NCBI RefSeq assembly: GCF_042657365.1 | Contig: NZ_JBHSKT010000005.1 | Span: forward strand, 62,001 to 126,000 | DNA from: Adhaeribacter_A terreus | GTDB lineage: Bacteria > Bacteroidota > Bacteroidia > Cytophagales > Hymenobacteraceae | Length of the DNA: 64,000 nucleotides | Direction: 5' to 3' | In this document: one piece after another, positions 17,033 through 25,969 of the stretch | How the letters are laid out: every line of letters starts with the position of its first letter | How positions within the stretch are numbered: the stretch's first letter is position 1 | Notes under the pieces: model-generated | What the model was told of the DNA's origin: nothing | The model's database searches: none | Seen by the model: the letters and a program-made list of their open reading frames with translations, nothing else | Program-made: the position numbers and the translations under genes

Positions 17033-18976
17033 CTATAAGAAATATTTCAGGCGGATCACTTCTTTTTCGTTCAGGAAACGCCAGTTGCCGCGTGGCAGGT
17101 CTTTTTTGGTTAAACCGGCGTATTGCACGCGGTCCAGGGTTACCACTTCGTAGCCTAAGCTTTCGAAAATACGGCGCACAATGCGGTTGCGGCCAATGTG
17201 AATTTCGATGCCTAAGAACTTGTTCGTATTACCAATTAAAGCTAAGTCGTCTACAATGGCTTTGCCGTCTTCCAGTTCCAGACCTTCGGAAATTTTCTGG
17301 AAATCGTCTTTCGTGATCGGTTTATCCAATTCAACCTGGTAGATCTTCGAATTTTTGTGGCTCGGATGCGTTAATTTCTGCGCCAATTCGCCATCGTTCG
17401 TGAAAAGCAGCAAACCAGTAGTGTTTCTGTCTAAGCGGCCAACCGGGAAAATACGTTCTTTCGAGGCATTTTTAACCAGGTCCATTACCGTTTTGCGGCC
17501 TTCCGGATCTTCAGTAGTCGTGATGAAATCTTTTGGTTTGTTCAGCAGAACGTAAACCAGTTTTTCACGACTTAAGTTTTTTTTTCCGTATTGAACGCTA
17601 TCCGTCGGTTTTACTTTGTAGCCCAGTTCAGTAACCACTTCACCGTTTACCCGAATTTCTCCGGCGGCGATCAGCTCATCGGCTTCACGGCGCGAGCAAA
17701 TACCAGCGTTGGCAATGTAACGGTTCAAACGCAGCTGACCATCGGCTGAAAGATCTTCCGAACGGTTTTTATCGCGGTTTGCATAGCGTTTCAGGCCGGA
17801 ATAGTTTGGTGCTTCGCCTACCGATTCTCTTGAAATACGGTTCTGGCGCTCAGCATAACGGTCCGGACGGCTACCACGTTCTTCGCGCGGTGCACGCTCG
17901 TTTCTGGCCGGACGCTCTTCTCTTGAGGGGCGTTCGTCGCCAAAACCGGTATCGTTTTTAGGGCGGTACGGACGGAATTCGCCTTCGCTATCTGCTGCAT
18001 TAAAGTTCTCTTCTTTATTGAAACGGTCTTCGCGCGGCGCACGGGTTTCACGCGGAACAAAACCTTCTTTCCTGCCCTGGCCTTCGCGGGATGCGCGCAT
18101 GCCTGGCGTAAAGCGGTTGCCTCCACGCTCTTCTTTATTGAAGCCACGGTCTTTAGAAAAACCTCTTTCGGAAGAACCAAACGACTTTTTATCGTCAGAA
18201 TCGTAGCGTTTTTTTACGTATGGCGTACGTGCGTCGCCCTGCATATCGGCTGGGTTCGGCTTCTGGCCATAGTAGCTTTTTTTGCTGCCAATGTGCGGAA
18301 CGGCCCCTTTTTCTTCCTGCCGCTTGCGGTATTCTTCTTTCTCTGGTTTAAAGCTGCGGTTGCGTTCGCCTTTACCACCACGTGGCACAGAACCCTGACC
18401 CGATCTTTCGGCACGCGCTACCCACGGACGATCGTCGGTTGGTTTGCGGGTTGCCGGGCGGTAAGGGCGGAATTCTTTATCGCCACCTTCGCTACGGCTC
18501 GGGCGGTCGGAAGAACGGTTTTCATAAGGACGGTCGCTTTTGAAACCGCGGTCTTTATTATAAGGGCGGTCTGAACCAGATGCACGTTCTTTATTGTACG
18601 GACGATCTGAGCCCCGATCTTTATTGTAAGGACGGTCGGAACCAGCACCACGCTCTTTATTGTAAGGGCGATCTGAACCGGAAGAACGGTCTTTGTTGAA
18701 GGAACGATCTGCATTATACGGACGATCGGAACCGCGCTCTTTGTTGTACGGGCGGTCGGAACGTTCGGCATTGTAAGGTCTTTCGGTGCGCGGTTTGCCG
18801 CCATAATCACCTCTCGGGCTGTCGCCGTAAGGGTTGCGGTCGCGGCTATCGGAGGAACGGCCTTTGTCGTTGCGGTTGAAGATCTTTTTGCCTTCGCCGC
18901 TGCTGGCGCGGTCGGAACCGAATGAACGCTTAGCCGGTCTGTCGCCGGAGCCGCCTCTTGAATTGTTGTATGCCAT
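17033..18976 (-). CDS. rluB: Ribosomal large-subunit pseudouridine synthase (RluB-type) with low-complexity N-terminus
   Basis: A 647-residue protein whose enzyme is only the last 240 residues. The S4 domain is LRLNRYIANAGICSRREADE (from about residue 408) with IRVNGEVVTELGYKV. The synthase part has KPKDFITTTEDPEGRKTVMD and the catalytic block PVGRLDRNTTGLLLFTNDGE (Asp in GRLDRNT). The first 400 residues are disordered, very rich in Arg, Asp, Ser, Gly, with repeated SDRPYNK(D/E)RG units (about residues 75-160). Such tails on Bacteroidota RluB-type enzymes may bind RNA or form condensates, by analogy with RG-rich proteins. It modifies 23S rRNA uridine; which position is not deduced here. Confidence 0.92.
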   Translation of the reverse strand: MAYNNSRGGSGDRPAKRSFGSDRASSGEGKKIFNRNDKGRSSDSRDRNPYGDSPRGDYGGKPRTERPYNAERSDRPYNKERGSDRPYNADRSFNKDRSSGSDRPYNKERGAGSDRPYNKDRGSDRPYNKERASGSDRPYNKDRGFKSDRPYENRSSDRPSRSEGGDKEFRPYRPATRKPTDDRPWVARAERSGQGSVPRGGKGERNRSFKPEKEEYRKRQEEKGAVPHIGSKKSYYGQKPNPADMQGDARTPYVKKRYDSDDKKSFGSSERGFSKDRGFNKEERGGNRFTPGMRASREGQGRKEGFVPRETRAPREDRFNKEENFNAADSEGEFRPYRPKNDTGFGDERPSREERPARNERAPREERGSRPDRYAERQNRISRESVGEAPNYSGLKRYANRDKNRSEDLSADGQLRLNRYIANAGICSRREADELIAAGEIRVNGEVVTELGYKVKPTDSVQYGKKNLSREKLVYVLLNKPKDFITTTEDPEGRKTVMDLVKNASKERIFPVGRLDRNTTGLLLFTNDGELAQKLTHPSHKNSKIYQVELDKPITKDDFQKISEGLELEDGKAIVDDLALIGNTNKFLGIEIHIGRNRIVRRIFESLGYEVVTLDRVQYAGLTKKDLPRGNWRFLNEKEVIRLKYFL

Positions 18977-19035
18977 CTAAATTGGATTGGTGATGCAGTA
19001 TCGCTACTGGATCGGTATATAAAAATTGTGAAATG

Positions 19036-19602
19036 CTAATTATCGGAAATTTCGCCGATGGTGTTCTCTTCCAGGGCAAAATCTTTCAGTTGCGGGAGGT
19101 CGCGGAGGTGGTTGATGCCAAAATATTCCATGAACTTCTGGGTGGTGCAATACAAAACGGGGCGACCAATGGTGTCGGCTTTGCCTTTAATTTCCACCAG
19201 TTCTTTTTCCAGAAGCTTGTGCAGGGCATAATCGCAGCTTACACCGCGGATCTGCTCTAATTGGGTACGGGTAACGGGTTGTTTATAAGCTACAATAGCC
19301 AGCGTTTCTAAAGCAGAAGCCGAAAGTTTGCGTTTCGATTTCTGCTTTAGAAACAAGGCTAACGTATCCTGAAAATCGGGTTTAGTTAAAAACTGGTAAC
19401 CGCCGCCAATGGCGTAGATCTGGAAAGCAAAAGCTTCGGAAGCGAATAACTGGTGAATTTCTTCAATTGCTTCCAGCACATCGCTCACGCTAACTTCCAC
19501 CTGCAGGGCTTCGGAAAGGCATTTATGCATTTCTTCGATAGCCACAGGAGCCTGGGCGCAAAAAACCAGCGCCTGAATATGCGATACCAGTGGATTCATC
19601 AT
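19036..19602 (-). CDS. scpB: Segregation and condensation protein ScpB
   Basis: A 188-residue kleisin-associated winged-helix protein that with ScpA forms the SMC condensin complex. Signatures: HIQALVFCAQAPVAIEEM at the N-terminus, VGGGYQFLTKPDF-like (AIGGGYQFLTKPDFQDTL), and the second wHTH ALETLAIVAYKQPVTRTQLE followed by IRGVSCDYALHKLLEKELVE, GRPVLYCTTQKFMEYFGI. Normal length. The partner gene scpA is not in the window. Same direction as rluB, a frequent neighbour of scpB; 59 bases apart. Confidence 0.95.
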   Translation of the reverse strand: MMNPLVSHIQALVFCAQAPVAIEEMHKCLSEALQVEVSVSDVLEAIEEIHQLFASEAFAFQIYAIGGGYQFLTKPDFQDTLALFLKQKSKRKLSASALETLAIVAYKQPVTRTQLEQIRGVSCDYALHKLLEKELVEIKGKADTIGRPVLYCTTQKFMEYFGINHLRDLPQLKDFALEENTIGEISDN

Positions 19603-19722
19603 AGATGTTCGTATTTTCGATGTTCGATTTTTCGACAGATAAATGCTAAAACCTTACATTTACCGGTAATTTAAAGTTCCCAAAATCGAACGATCGAATC
19701 TCTAACGATCGAATAATCGCGC

Positions 19723-20106
19723 TTAGTCTATGCGTTGGTTTTTAGCTTCGATGGTGTGCTGGGTATGCGGCACGGCACGCAGACGCTCTTTCGGGATCAG
19801 TTTGCCGGTGGCAATACACACGCCGTAAGTTCCGTTCTTAATGCGGATCAAAGCATTTTCGAGCTGCTGAATAAATTTCAGCTGGCGGGAAGCTAACTGG
19901 TTCAGGCTTTCTTTTTCGGCAGTATCGGCGCCGTCTTCCAGCAGTTTAGAAGAAGAGGCAGTGTTGTCGGTTCCGGAATCGTTGCGGCGGCTCAGGGTTT
20001 CTTTAATAAAAGCTACTTCTTTTTTTGCGTTATTAAGTTTCTCGGTAATCAGATCTTCAAACTCGATCAACTCTTCACGTGAATAGCGTAGTTTTTCCTC
20101 GCTCAT
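19723..20106 (-). CDS. DksA/TraR-family protein with degenerate zinc finger
   Basis: A 127-residue protein: a long helical hairpin (EELIEFEDLITEKLNNAKKEV ... NQLASRQLKFIQQLENALIRI) and a C-terminal globular end KNGTYGVCIATGKLIPKERLRAVPHTQ. This matches the TraR/DksA C4-type family that binds the RNA polymerase secondary channel, but only one cysteine of the C4 finger remains (GVCIATGKLI), as in several Bacteroidota members. The acidic tip expected at the coiled coil turn is DSGTDNT in place of the D-x-x-D-A of DksA, so direct DksA function is not assured. Confidence 0.88.
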   Translation of the reverse strand: MSEEKLRYSREELIEFEDLITEKLNNAKKEVAFIKETLSRRNDSGTDNTASSSKLLEDGADTAEKESLNQLASRQLKFIQQLENALIRIKNGTYGVCIATGKLIPKERLRAVPHTQHTIEAKNQRID

Positions 20107-20505
20107 TAGGGTACCCTTTATATTATTTTAAAATTTCTTTTAACTCGTATTGGCAGTTTACGCCCGCATTAAATTTTGGGCTGCATTTCAGTTTTGTAAC
20201 AACCGTTTTTAACAAATAGTTTATAAACGATATCGGCTTCGGAAACACCAACTTACGCAATCTGAAATTTGGCACAAAATTAACGGATTAATCCTGAAGT
20301 TGCTACGCAGCTTTGTTTATTTTCCGTTTTTTCTTCCGAATAACCTTTTTTACACCGGTGAACCTGCCGGAAAATTAAGCCGGAGTTCACACACAACCGC
20401 CTTTAAGCAATTTTCAGGCGCTATTTTTTCCCAGTTTGCCTGCAGGCTTTCCGAATAAAATTGCACCTTCCTAAACATGCGTTGCTTCTGCATGATACGA
20501 ACAAA

Positions 20506-20537
20506 CAGTTTTTTCGCCTGAAAGCATAGCATTTTTT
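20506..20537 (-). repeat. SIR30 copy upstream of the dksA-like gene
   Basis: CAGTTTTTTCGCC, TGAAAGC, ATAGCATTTTT on the plus strand. Confidence 0.72.
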
Positions 20538-20573
20538 ATTGCTTTTTATTAAAACCGGAAGTCTGGAACTATC

Positions 20574-20607
20574 TTTGAATAGCCGTTAACGGTTTCATTT
20601 ATATTTG
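20574..20607 (+). promoter_or_regulatory. Bacteroidota-type promoter, leaderless gene likely
   Basis: TTTG at 20574-20577 and TATATTTG at 20600-20607 (22-base gap). Transcription would begin at or within a few bases of the ATG at 20613, leaving almost no 5' leader. Confidence 0.55.
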
Positions 20608-20612
20608 TGTTT

Positions 20613-21527
20613 ATGCAATTTGTTCGTACTTTTTTTTGGGCTGGCCTGTTGGGTTTATTATTAACTGCTGGTTGCACGGCGCCGCGTTCCGTTATTCATT
20701 CTGGAAAAGTTACGCCGAAAGGTGAATTTAAGGTTGGCACCAATTACGCGTTTAACGTTGCTACCCAGCCTATTGGCGCTCTTTCTGATGTAACGCTGGG
20801 CCTGGTAAACGACCTTAAAAACCGCGATACCGTTGTTTTAGACGATCAGGTAAACGGCGTTTCCAGAGCGGCGCTGGCTTATACCCTAGATCCGGTTTCG
20901 CCGAGCTGGGATTTTTATGTGCGATATGGTTTGGTGGAGCGCGTGGATGTAGGTTATAAATATGCTTTCGGGTCGCACGTTTTCGATGCCATGTACCAGT
21001 TTATGGGTTCTACCGGCACACCAAAAAATCCGGGTAAACCTGGAACTTACGGCAGCATTGGCTTACAGTATTCCAGCCGCGATTCTAAATTACCAGGCAA
21101 AGTGCTGTGGCAAAACATAGACGATCTTCTGCAATACAACGCTTCGCGCACCGATATTCTCGTTCCGTTGGTTTTCAGCACATCGTTTGGGCCGGAAGAG
21201 GAAATAGGCAATATTTCATACGGCGTAGCTTACTCGCATACCTGGATCAATTATCATTTCAACCCGTCTAATTTCGTGCAAAAACAGGCTGATCGGCAAG
21301 ATGTGATTCCAATCCGACCGCTTTCGGCCAAGAATAATTACGGGGCTTTCGGCGCTTTTGTAAATGCGAAGATCGGTTTTAAATATGCTTATATTTTACC
21401 GGCGCTATCTATTTATTACCAGAATTATGGCAAGTATGAGTTACTGGGTGGTAAACAAACCGAGCTTAAAGGCTTGACTTTTATTCCTTCTTTAGGGTTG
21501 CAGTTTCAGTTTGGTAAAGGAAGGTAG
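20613..21527 (+). CDS. Putative outer-membrane lipoprotein
   Basis: A 304-residue protein starting at ATG 20613; a GTG at 20607 in frame is unlikely because it is part of the -7 box. Lipobox LLLTAGC puts Cys21 at the mature start. The body has many aromatic, alternating strands (WDFYVRYGLVERVDVGYKYAFG, YGSIGLQYSSRDS, ISYGVAYSHTWINYHFN, FVNAKIGFKYAYILPALSIYYQ, FIPSLGLQFQFGKGR), so a small beta-barrel is likely after the lipid anchor. No family recognised; similar proteins are annotated hypothetical in Bacteroidota. The TAG stop lies within a SIR30 copy. Confidence 0.75.
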   Translation: MQFVRTFFWAGLLGLLLTAGCTAPRSVIHSGKVTPKGEFKVGTNYAFNVATQPIGALSDVTLGLVNDLKNRDTVVLDDQVNGVSRAALAYTLDPVSPSWDFYVRYGLVERVDVGYKYAFGSHVFDAMYQFMGSTGTPKNPGKPGTYGSIGLQYSSRDSKLPGKVLWQNIDDLLQYNASRTDILVPLVFSTSFGPEEEIGNISYGVAYSHTWINYHFNPSNFVQKQADRQDVIPIRPLSAKNNYGAFGAFVNAKIGFKYAYILPALSIYYQNYGKYELLGGKQTELKGLTFIPSLGLQFQFGKGR

Positions 21528-22206
21528 TTTTTGCGCTTAAAAGCATAGCGTTTTTTACAGTCATCTCGACGTGAAGAGAGATCTCTTCGGGTTGGTAGTT
21601 TGGTTTGCTATTGACTTTTTGAGCTTGAAAGGATAGCGTTTTTGATTTCATCCTGAGCACAATTGAGCGCGGGAGCGCGAAGATTGCGAGCGTAGCTCTG
21701 AAAGACCTTATCGGCGGCTAGCAGTTTTTCAACTAAAAGTGCTACCATTTTTATAGCCAACTTTTAACTCATAACTATTAACTTTTAACTTTCATCGGCA
21801 ATTTTCACCCTCAAGCCGGGCGGGCTTCGTTTCTGCGTTCGCGGCTGCACCCTTTCCTTTGCTTGCGCAATTTTGCTAAAGCAAAAGTCGGAAAGTGCGG
21901 AGGCCGCGCACCCAGAAACTGGTAACATCTTCCTTCGTAGTCGTTTTTTTTTAGTTTAGTTGCTCTGATAATGTGATTTTCTTGCGACGCTGCGCTGGCG
22001 ATATTGTGAAATGTGGTTTGTTGAAAAGCTCCCCTCCTTTTCAAGGAGGGGCAGGGGTGGTTGAATCCTTTAATCCCTAAATCTGACGAATCCCAATTCA
22101 GACAAATTTCATTGCCGTCTGGTTTAGCTGACGGAACTGGTACAAAAAAAGCCCTCCTCTTTTTTAGAGGAGGGTTGGGTAGGGGTAAACAATATCCTTT
22201 TCCAGC
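21525..22206 (+). repeat. Composite intergenic repeat, copy C
   Basis: No gene. Between convergent genes. Modules: SIR30 (21525, overlapping the upstream TAG), GTCATCTCGACG module (21559-21600), SIR30 (21622), GAGCACAATTGAGCG module (21648-21724), SIR30 (21731), hairpin module (21829-21919), CGACGCTGCGCTGGCG (near 21985), paired CCCCTCC motif (22029-22060), TTGCCGTCTGGTTTAGCTGA (22111), and a terminator for ribH. Same order as copy B except that the two modules flanking the second SIR30 are exchanged. Confidence 0.85.
22143..22176 (-). terminator. Intrinsic terminator of ribH
   Basis: On the minus strand CCCTCCTCT pairs with AGAGGAGGG and is followed by seven T residues. It is 30 bases after the ribH stop. 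Confidence 0.88.
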
Positions 22207-22683
22207 TTAGAAACTCAGCATATGAATAGCCGCTACCGCTGCTTCCACGCCTTTGTTGCCATGTTTGCCGCCTGCGCGGTCTAAAGCTTGTTGCAGATCG
22301 TTGGTGGTTACTACTCCAAAAACTACCGGCTTATTGAATTTCAGGCTTACATCTATCAGGCCTTTGGCTACGGCGTGGTTAATATAATCGTCGTGTTTGG
22401 TATCGCCTTTAATTACTACGCCTAAGCAAATAACGGCATCAATTTCCTGGCTTGAAGCTAAGAACTGCGCGCCAAGCGGTAATTCGTAACTACCCGGCAC
22501 GGTATTGCGGTGAATATTTTGCGGCAAAGCGCCGTGCTTGATCAGAGTGTCGTAAGCGCCTTTGCACAGGGCATCGGTAATTTCCTTGTTCCATTCGGCT
22601 ACAATTAACCCAAAACGTTTGCCGGAAGCATCGATCAGTTTATCAGAATTATATTCGCTTAAATTTTTGAGGGCGCTGGCCAT
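22207..22683 (-). CDS. ribH: 6,7-dimethyl-8-ribityllumazine synthase
   Basis: A 158-residue lumazine synthase, the penultimate enzyme of riboflavin synthesis (condenses 5-amino-6-ribitylaminouracil with dihydroxybutanone phosphate). Motifs: FGLIVAEWNKEITDALCKG, TVPGSYELPLGAQFLA, LGVVIKGDTKHDDYI, and PVVFGVVTTNDLQQA followed by GNKGVEAAVAAIHM. The KGDTKHD loop carries the catalytic His. Other rib genes are elsewhere in the genome. Preceded by the YfgM-like gene with a SIR30 copy between them. Confidence 0.95.
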   Translation of the reverse strand: MASALKNLSEYNSDKLIDASGKRFGLIVAEWNKEITDALCKGAYDTLIKHGALPQNIHRNTVPGSYELPLGAQFLASSQEIDAVICLGVVIKGDTKHDDYINHAVAKGLIDVSLKFNKPVVFGVVTTNDLQQALDRAGGKHGNKGVEAAVAAIHMLSF

Positions 22684-22748
22684 AAGTAATTAATAATTGA
22701 TAATTAAGAATTAATAATTGGTTTTACGAAGGTGTGCATTAGATCTGG

Positions 22749-22779
22749 AAAACGCTATGCTTTTGGCATAAAAAAGTGG
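22749..22779 (+). repeat. SIR30 copy upstream of ribH
   Basis: AAAACGCTATGC, TTTTGGCATA, AAAAAGTGG, opposite to the neighbouring genes. Confidence 0.75.
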
Positions 22780-22811
22780 AACCAGGCGCATTATATAAAA
22801 TCCGCTAAAAC

Positions 22812-22858
22812 AAAAACGGCGCATCGGCCGGAAAGTTTTCCAACCCGAGCGCCGTTTA
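22812..22858 (-). terminator. Intrinsic terminator of the TPR gene
   Basis: AAACGGCGC pairs with GCGCCGTTT around an inner GGAAAACTTTCC hairpin, then a T-rich run on the minus strand. Confidence 0.8.
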
Positions 22859-22890
22859 AGACTTTCGGAAGTTTAATAGATTAAGAGTAA

Positions 22891-23637
22891 TTAGTTTGAA
22901 GCCAGGGCTTCGGCGCGGGCTTTGTATTTTTTGGCATCATTTACTTCCATAGCTGCTGCGTAAGTAGTAATGATCTTGTTGTAGGCATCGGCAGCTTCTT
23001 TATAGTTTTTAGCAGCTTCGTATGCTACACCGGCTTTCATTAAATATTGCGGCGCAAAAAATTCGTTGGCTTTATAGTTAGCGGCTTTCATGTACATGTC
23101 AGCAGCTTCGGCCGGCTTATTCAGTTCCATGTTCGCATCGCCGATCAGGCAATACGCACGGCCCTGCAGAATCAGGTCATCGGAGCTGAAATCTTCCAGT
23201 TTATCAATGGCTTCCTGAAATTTACCTTGCTTTAAAAACGCAACGCCAGCATAGAATTTAGCAAGGTTACCGGCTTTGGTGCTGCTGTATTCTTCGGCAA
23301 TGTAGTTCAGGCCTTTGTAGCGGGCATCGCCGTTCAGAGCTTTGTTCAGAGAATCGGCTTCGAAATCGTAAACCGCCGGATATAAAGCGATCTGGGCTTC
23401 TTCTTCCTGGCTCTTTTTGAAACCGTAGTAAGCAAAACCACCGGCAATAACCAGCGCAATAGCTACAAAAGCGCCGATCAGGGTATTTTTATGCTTTTTA
23501 ACGAAGTCTTCCGAGCCGCTGGTTAAACGATCTGCTAACAGATCCGGATCTTGCAGCAGATCGAACTCGCGTTGTTTTGCTTCCTGGGCCGCGTTCGGTT
23601 TAGCCGCGTTCGGGTCGGTGGTATTCTTGATTGCCAT
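22891..23637 (-). CDS. YfgM-like single-pass TPR protein
   Basis: A 248-residue protein with a short cytoplasmic N-terminus, one transmembrane helix (about residues 50-72, KNTLIGAFVAIALVIAGGFAYYG) and TPR-like repeats: GLNYIAEEYSSTKAGNLAKFYAG, GKFQEAIDKLEDFSSDD, NKPAEAADMYMKAANY, KNYKEAADAYNKIITTYAA. The layout equals YfgM, the ancillary SecYEG translocon subunit that links to periplasmic chaperones, though YfgM of enterobacteria is not closely similar. Located between pdhA and ribH, an order frequent in Cytophagales. Confidence 0.85.
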   Translation of the reverse strand: MAIKNTTDPNAAKPNAAQEAKQREFDLLQDPDLLADRLTSGSEDFVKKHKNTLIGAFVAIALVIAGGFAYYGFKKSQEEEAQIALYPAVYDFEADSLNKALNGDARYKGLNYIAEEYSSTKAGNLAKFYAGVAFLKQGKFQEAIDKLEDFSSDDLILQGRAYCLIGDANMELNKPAEAADMYMKAANYKANEFFAPQYLMKAGVAYEAAKNYKEAADAYNKIITTYAAAMEVNDAKKYKARAEALASN

Positions 23638-23672
23638 TTAATATAAAAACTGAAATAAAAATTCGAATATAA

Positions 23673-23701
23673 GGGTTTTGTTCTGGAAATGCTACCGTTT
23701 T
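23673..23701 (-). repeat. SIR30 copy abutting the pdhA stop
   Basis: GGTTTTGTTC, TGGAAATGC, TACCGTTTT on the plus strand; one base separates it from the pdhA stop. Confidence 0.68.
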
Positions 23702-23702
23702 G

Positions 23703-24734
23703 TTACTCCATTAAGTAAGGGTAGTCTTTTTGCACGTAAATATCCGTAAATAATTCGCTTGGCTCCGGGTAAGGCGAGTTTTCAGCAAATTCAACCGATT
23801 CTAAAACCTGGGCTTTAATCTTTTCGTCAATCGCCTGCAGTTCTTCTTCCGTGGCAAATTTACTTTCCAGAATGGTGTGGCGCACGCTTTCTATCGGGTC
23901 CTGGTTGCGGTAATCTTCTAGTTCTTCTTTGGTGCGGTATTTCGCCGGGTCACTCATAGAGTGGCCTTTGTAGCGGTACGTTTTGAATTCCAGGAAAGTA
24001 GGTCCTTCGCCGTTACGGGCACGCTCGGCGGCACGAGCCACAGCTTCGTGAATATCTTCGCAACGCATGCCGTTTACCGGCTCGCTTGGCATATCGTAAC
24101 CCAAACCAATTTTATACAGATCGGTTACGTTGGAAGTACGCTGCACGGAAGTGCCCATGGCGTAACCGTTGTTTTCTACCACAAAAATCACCGGCAGCTT
24201 CCACAGCATGGCCATGTTAAAAGCTTCGTGTAAAGCACCCTGACGTACCGCGCCATCGCCCATGTAGCAAATGCACAGGTTTTTAGTACCGTTGTATTTT
24301 TCAGCAAAAGCAATACCCGCGCCCAGTGGCACCTGGCCGCCTACAATACCATGACCGCCCACAAAATTTACGCTCTTATCGAAAATGTGCATGGAGCCGC
24401 CTTTGCCTTTGGAGCAACCGGTCGCTTTCGCAAACAATTCGGCCATAACCGCGTTTGGCGAAGTACCTAAACCCAGCGGATGCGCGTGGTCGCGGTAAGC
24501 GGTGATCCATTTATCGTCTTTGGTAAGGGCGGTAATGGCGCCGGCAGCACAAGCTTCCTGGCCGATATATAAATGGCAAAAGCCTTTAATTTTCTGCTGA
24601 CCGTATAACTGGCCGGCTTTTTCCTCGAATTTGCGCATGAGAACCATCATCTCATACCAGCGCATATAGGTTTCCTTTGAAAATTTTGTTTCAGCCTTTA
24701 CCTTTGTTTCCTTCGCTTCTTTCGTAACTGCCAT
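23703..24734 (-). CDS. pdhA: Pyruvate dehydrogenase E1 component, alpha subunit
   Basis: A 343-residue thiamine-diphosphate E1 alpha subunit. Visible: RKFEEKAGQLYGQQKIKGFCH, GHGIVGGQVPLGAGIAFA, the TPP motif GDGAVRQGALHEAFNMAM ... VVENNGYAMGTS, and the loop YRYKGHSMSDPAKYRTKEE which carries the sites phosphorylated in mitochondrial enzymes. With E1 beta it decarboxylates pyruvate for the PDH complex. E1 beta and E2 genes are not adjacent, as in several Bacteroidota. Length and motifs are standard. Divergent from recF. Confidence 0.94.
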   Translation of the reverse strand: MAVTKEAKETKVKAETKFSKETYMRWYEMMVLMRKFEEKAGQLYGQQKIKGFCHLYIGQEACAAGAITALTKDDKWITAYRDHAHPLGLGTSPNAVMAELFAKATGCSKGKGGSMHIFDKSVNFVGGHGIVGGQVPLGAGIAFAEKYNGTKNLCICYMGDGAVRQGALHEAFNMAMLWKLPVIFVVENNGYAMGTSVQRTSNVTDLYKIGLGYDMPSEPVNGMRCEDIHEAVARAAERARNGEGPTFLEFKTYRYKGHSMSDPAKYRTKEELEDYRNQDPIESVRHTILESKFATEEELQAIDEKIKAQVLESVEFAENSPYPEPSELFTDIYVQKDYPYLME

Positions 24735-24868
24735 AGCTGGAATTGCTCGTGTTTTCTTAGTTTTGGATCGCTAACCACCGCCGGAACAAGCTGAAAACAG
24801 CCAAAACGGTTCCTGACAAATGGTTACAACACGCGAAATTAACTAAAAAGAATTTTACAACGAAATTA

Positions 24869-25969
24869 ATGACGCTCGAAAATCTGCAGGTGCTCTTTTT
24901 TAAGAATTACGAAGAAGCGGACATTACTTTCTCTCCTCACATAAATTGCTTTATCGGCCCGAACGGCTCCGGCAAAACCAACCTGCTCGATGCCATTCAT
25001 TATTTGGCCTTAACCAAAAGCGCTTTTTCCGGCTCCGATCTGCAAAACGTTAAGCAAGGCGAAGATTATTTTATGGTGAAAGGCCGCTTTGTGCAGGAAG
25101 CCCAGAAAAACGCTATCCAAATTACGTTCAAAACCGGGCAGAAGAAAATTGTAACCAACAACAAAGCGCCCTACGAAAAAGTAAGCGAGCACATCGGCCG
25201 TTTTCCGGTAGTTTTAATTTCGCCCTACGATACCGACCTGGTGCGCGAAGGAAGTGAAGAACGCCGCAAGTATTTCGACAGCCTTATTTCGCAACTGAAC
25301 CACGATTATTTAGACAACCTGCTGCGCTACAATTATTTACTGAAACAACGAAACAGCCTGCTCAAGCAATTCGCCGACCGCAACTATTATGATTCGGATT
25401 ATTTAGGAGTTTTAACCGAAGAAATGATACCGTTTGCGGAGAAAATTTCGCAGGTACGGTTGAAGTTTCTACAGGATTTCGAACCGGTTTTTCAAAAGCA
25501 ATACCGGTTTTTGTCTGAAAGCTCCGAAGAAGTAAATATTGAATATAAAAGTCAACTTCCCGGTCAGGATTTAGCTTTTTTGCTGAAGCAAGCCGAACGC
25601 AAAGACAGCATTTTGCAACGCACCACCGTAGGCCCGCACAAAGACGATTTCGTGTTTTTAATGGATGAAAATTCGGTAAAGAATTATGGCTCGCAAGGCC
25701 AGCAGAAAAGCTTTGTAATTGCTTTAAAGCTTGCGCAGTTCGAATTATTTGCCGCTGCTAAAAATCAGAAACCTCTACTGCTTTTAGACGATATTTTTGA
25801 CCGGCTCGATGAAAAACGCATTGCGAAACTTCTGGAAATGGTTGCGAATCACACCTTCGGCCAGCTTTTCATTACCGATTCGCATGCCGAACGTACGCAG
25901 CTTTTTCTGAAAGATCTTGCGGAGGATATCCGCACTTTTTTGGTGAAAAATGGTAGTGTTTCTGTCTGA
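24869..25969 (+). CDS. recF: DNA replication and repair protein RecF
   Basis: A 366-residue SMC-like ABC ATPase that helps load RecA at gapped DNA with RecO and RecR. Walker A is IGPNGSGKTNLLDAIHYL (residues 30-47), signature region TTVGPHKDDFVFL and SQGQQKSFVIALKLAQ, and Walker B PLLLLDDIFDRLDEKR. No terminator separates it clearly from what follows. In many Bacteroidota a DUF721 gene is immediately downstream; here the two are separated by 789 bases of composite repeat. Confidence 0.95.
   Translation: MTLENLQVLFFKNYEEADITFSPHINCFIGPNGSGKTNLLDAIHYLALTKSAFSGSDLQNVKQGEDYFMVKGRFVQEAQKNAIQITFKTGQKKIVTNNKAPYEKVSEHIGRFPVVLISPYDTDLVREGSEERRKYFDSLISQLNHDYLDNLLRYNYLLKQRNSLLKQFADRNYYDSDYLGVLTEEMIPFAEKISQVRLKFLQDFEPVFQKQYRFLSESSEEVNIEYKSQLPGQDLAFLLKQAERKDSILQRTTVGPHKDDFVFLMDENSVKNYGSQGQQKSFVIALKLAQFELFAAAKNQKPLLLLDDIFDRLDEKRIAKLLEMVANHTFGQLFITDSHAERTQLFLKDLAEDIRTFLVKNGSVSV

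Larger units (their letters stand above)
20107..20612. other. Intergenic region with SIR30 and a promoter
   Basis: Between divergently oriented genes. AT-rich; contains a SIR30 copy near 20506-20537 and a TTTG/TATATTTG promoter for the plus-strand lipoprotein gene. The 60-residue minus-strand frame at 20350-20532 runs through the repeat and is not considered a gene. Confidence 0.7.

Noticed and set aside
17002..18810. Open frames opposite or overlapping the rluB N-terminus
   Set aside because: Result of the repeated codons in the low-complexity region.
20350..20532. 60-residue minus-strand open frame
   Set aside because: Overlaps SIR30 at 20506-20537 and has no family look.
22207..24734. 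pdhA-yfgM-ribH as one operon
   Set aside because: A strong terminator follows the TPR gene at 22812-22858, and a SIR30 copy separates it from pdhA; a single operon is not supported.
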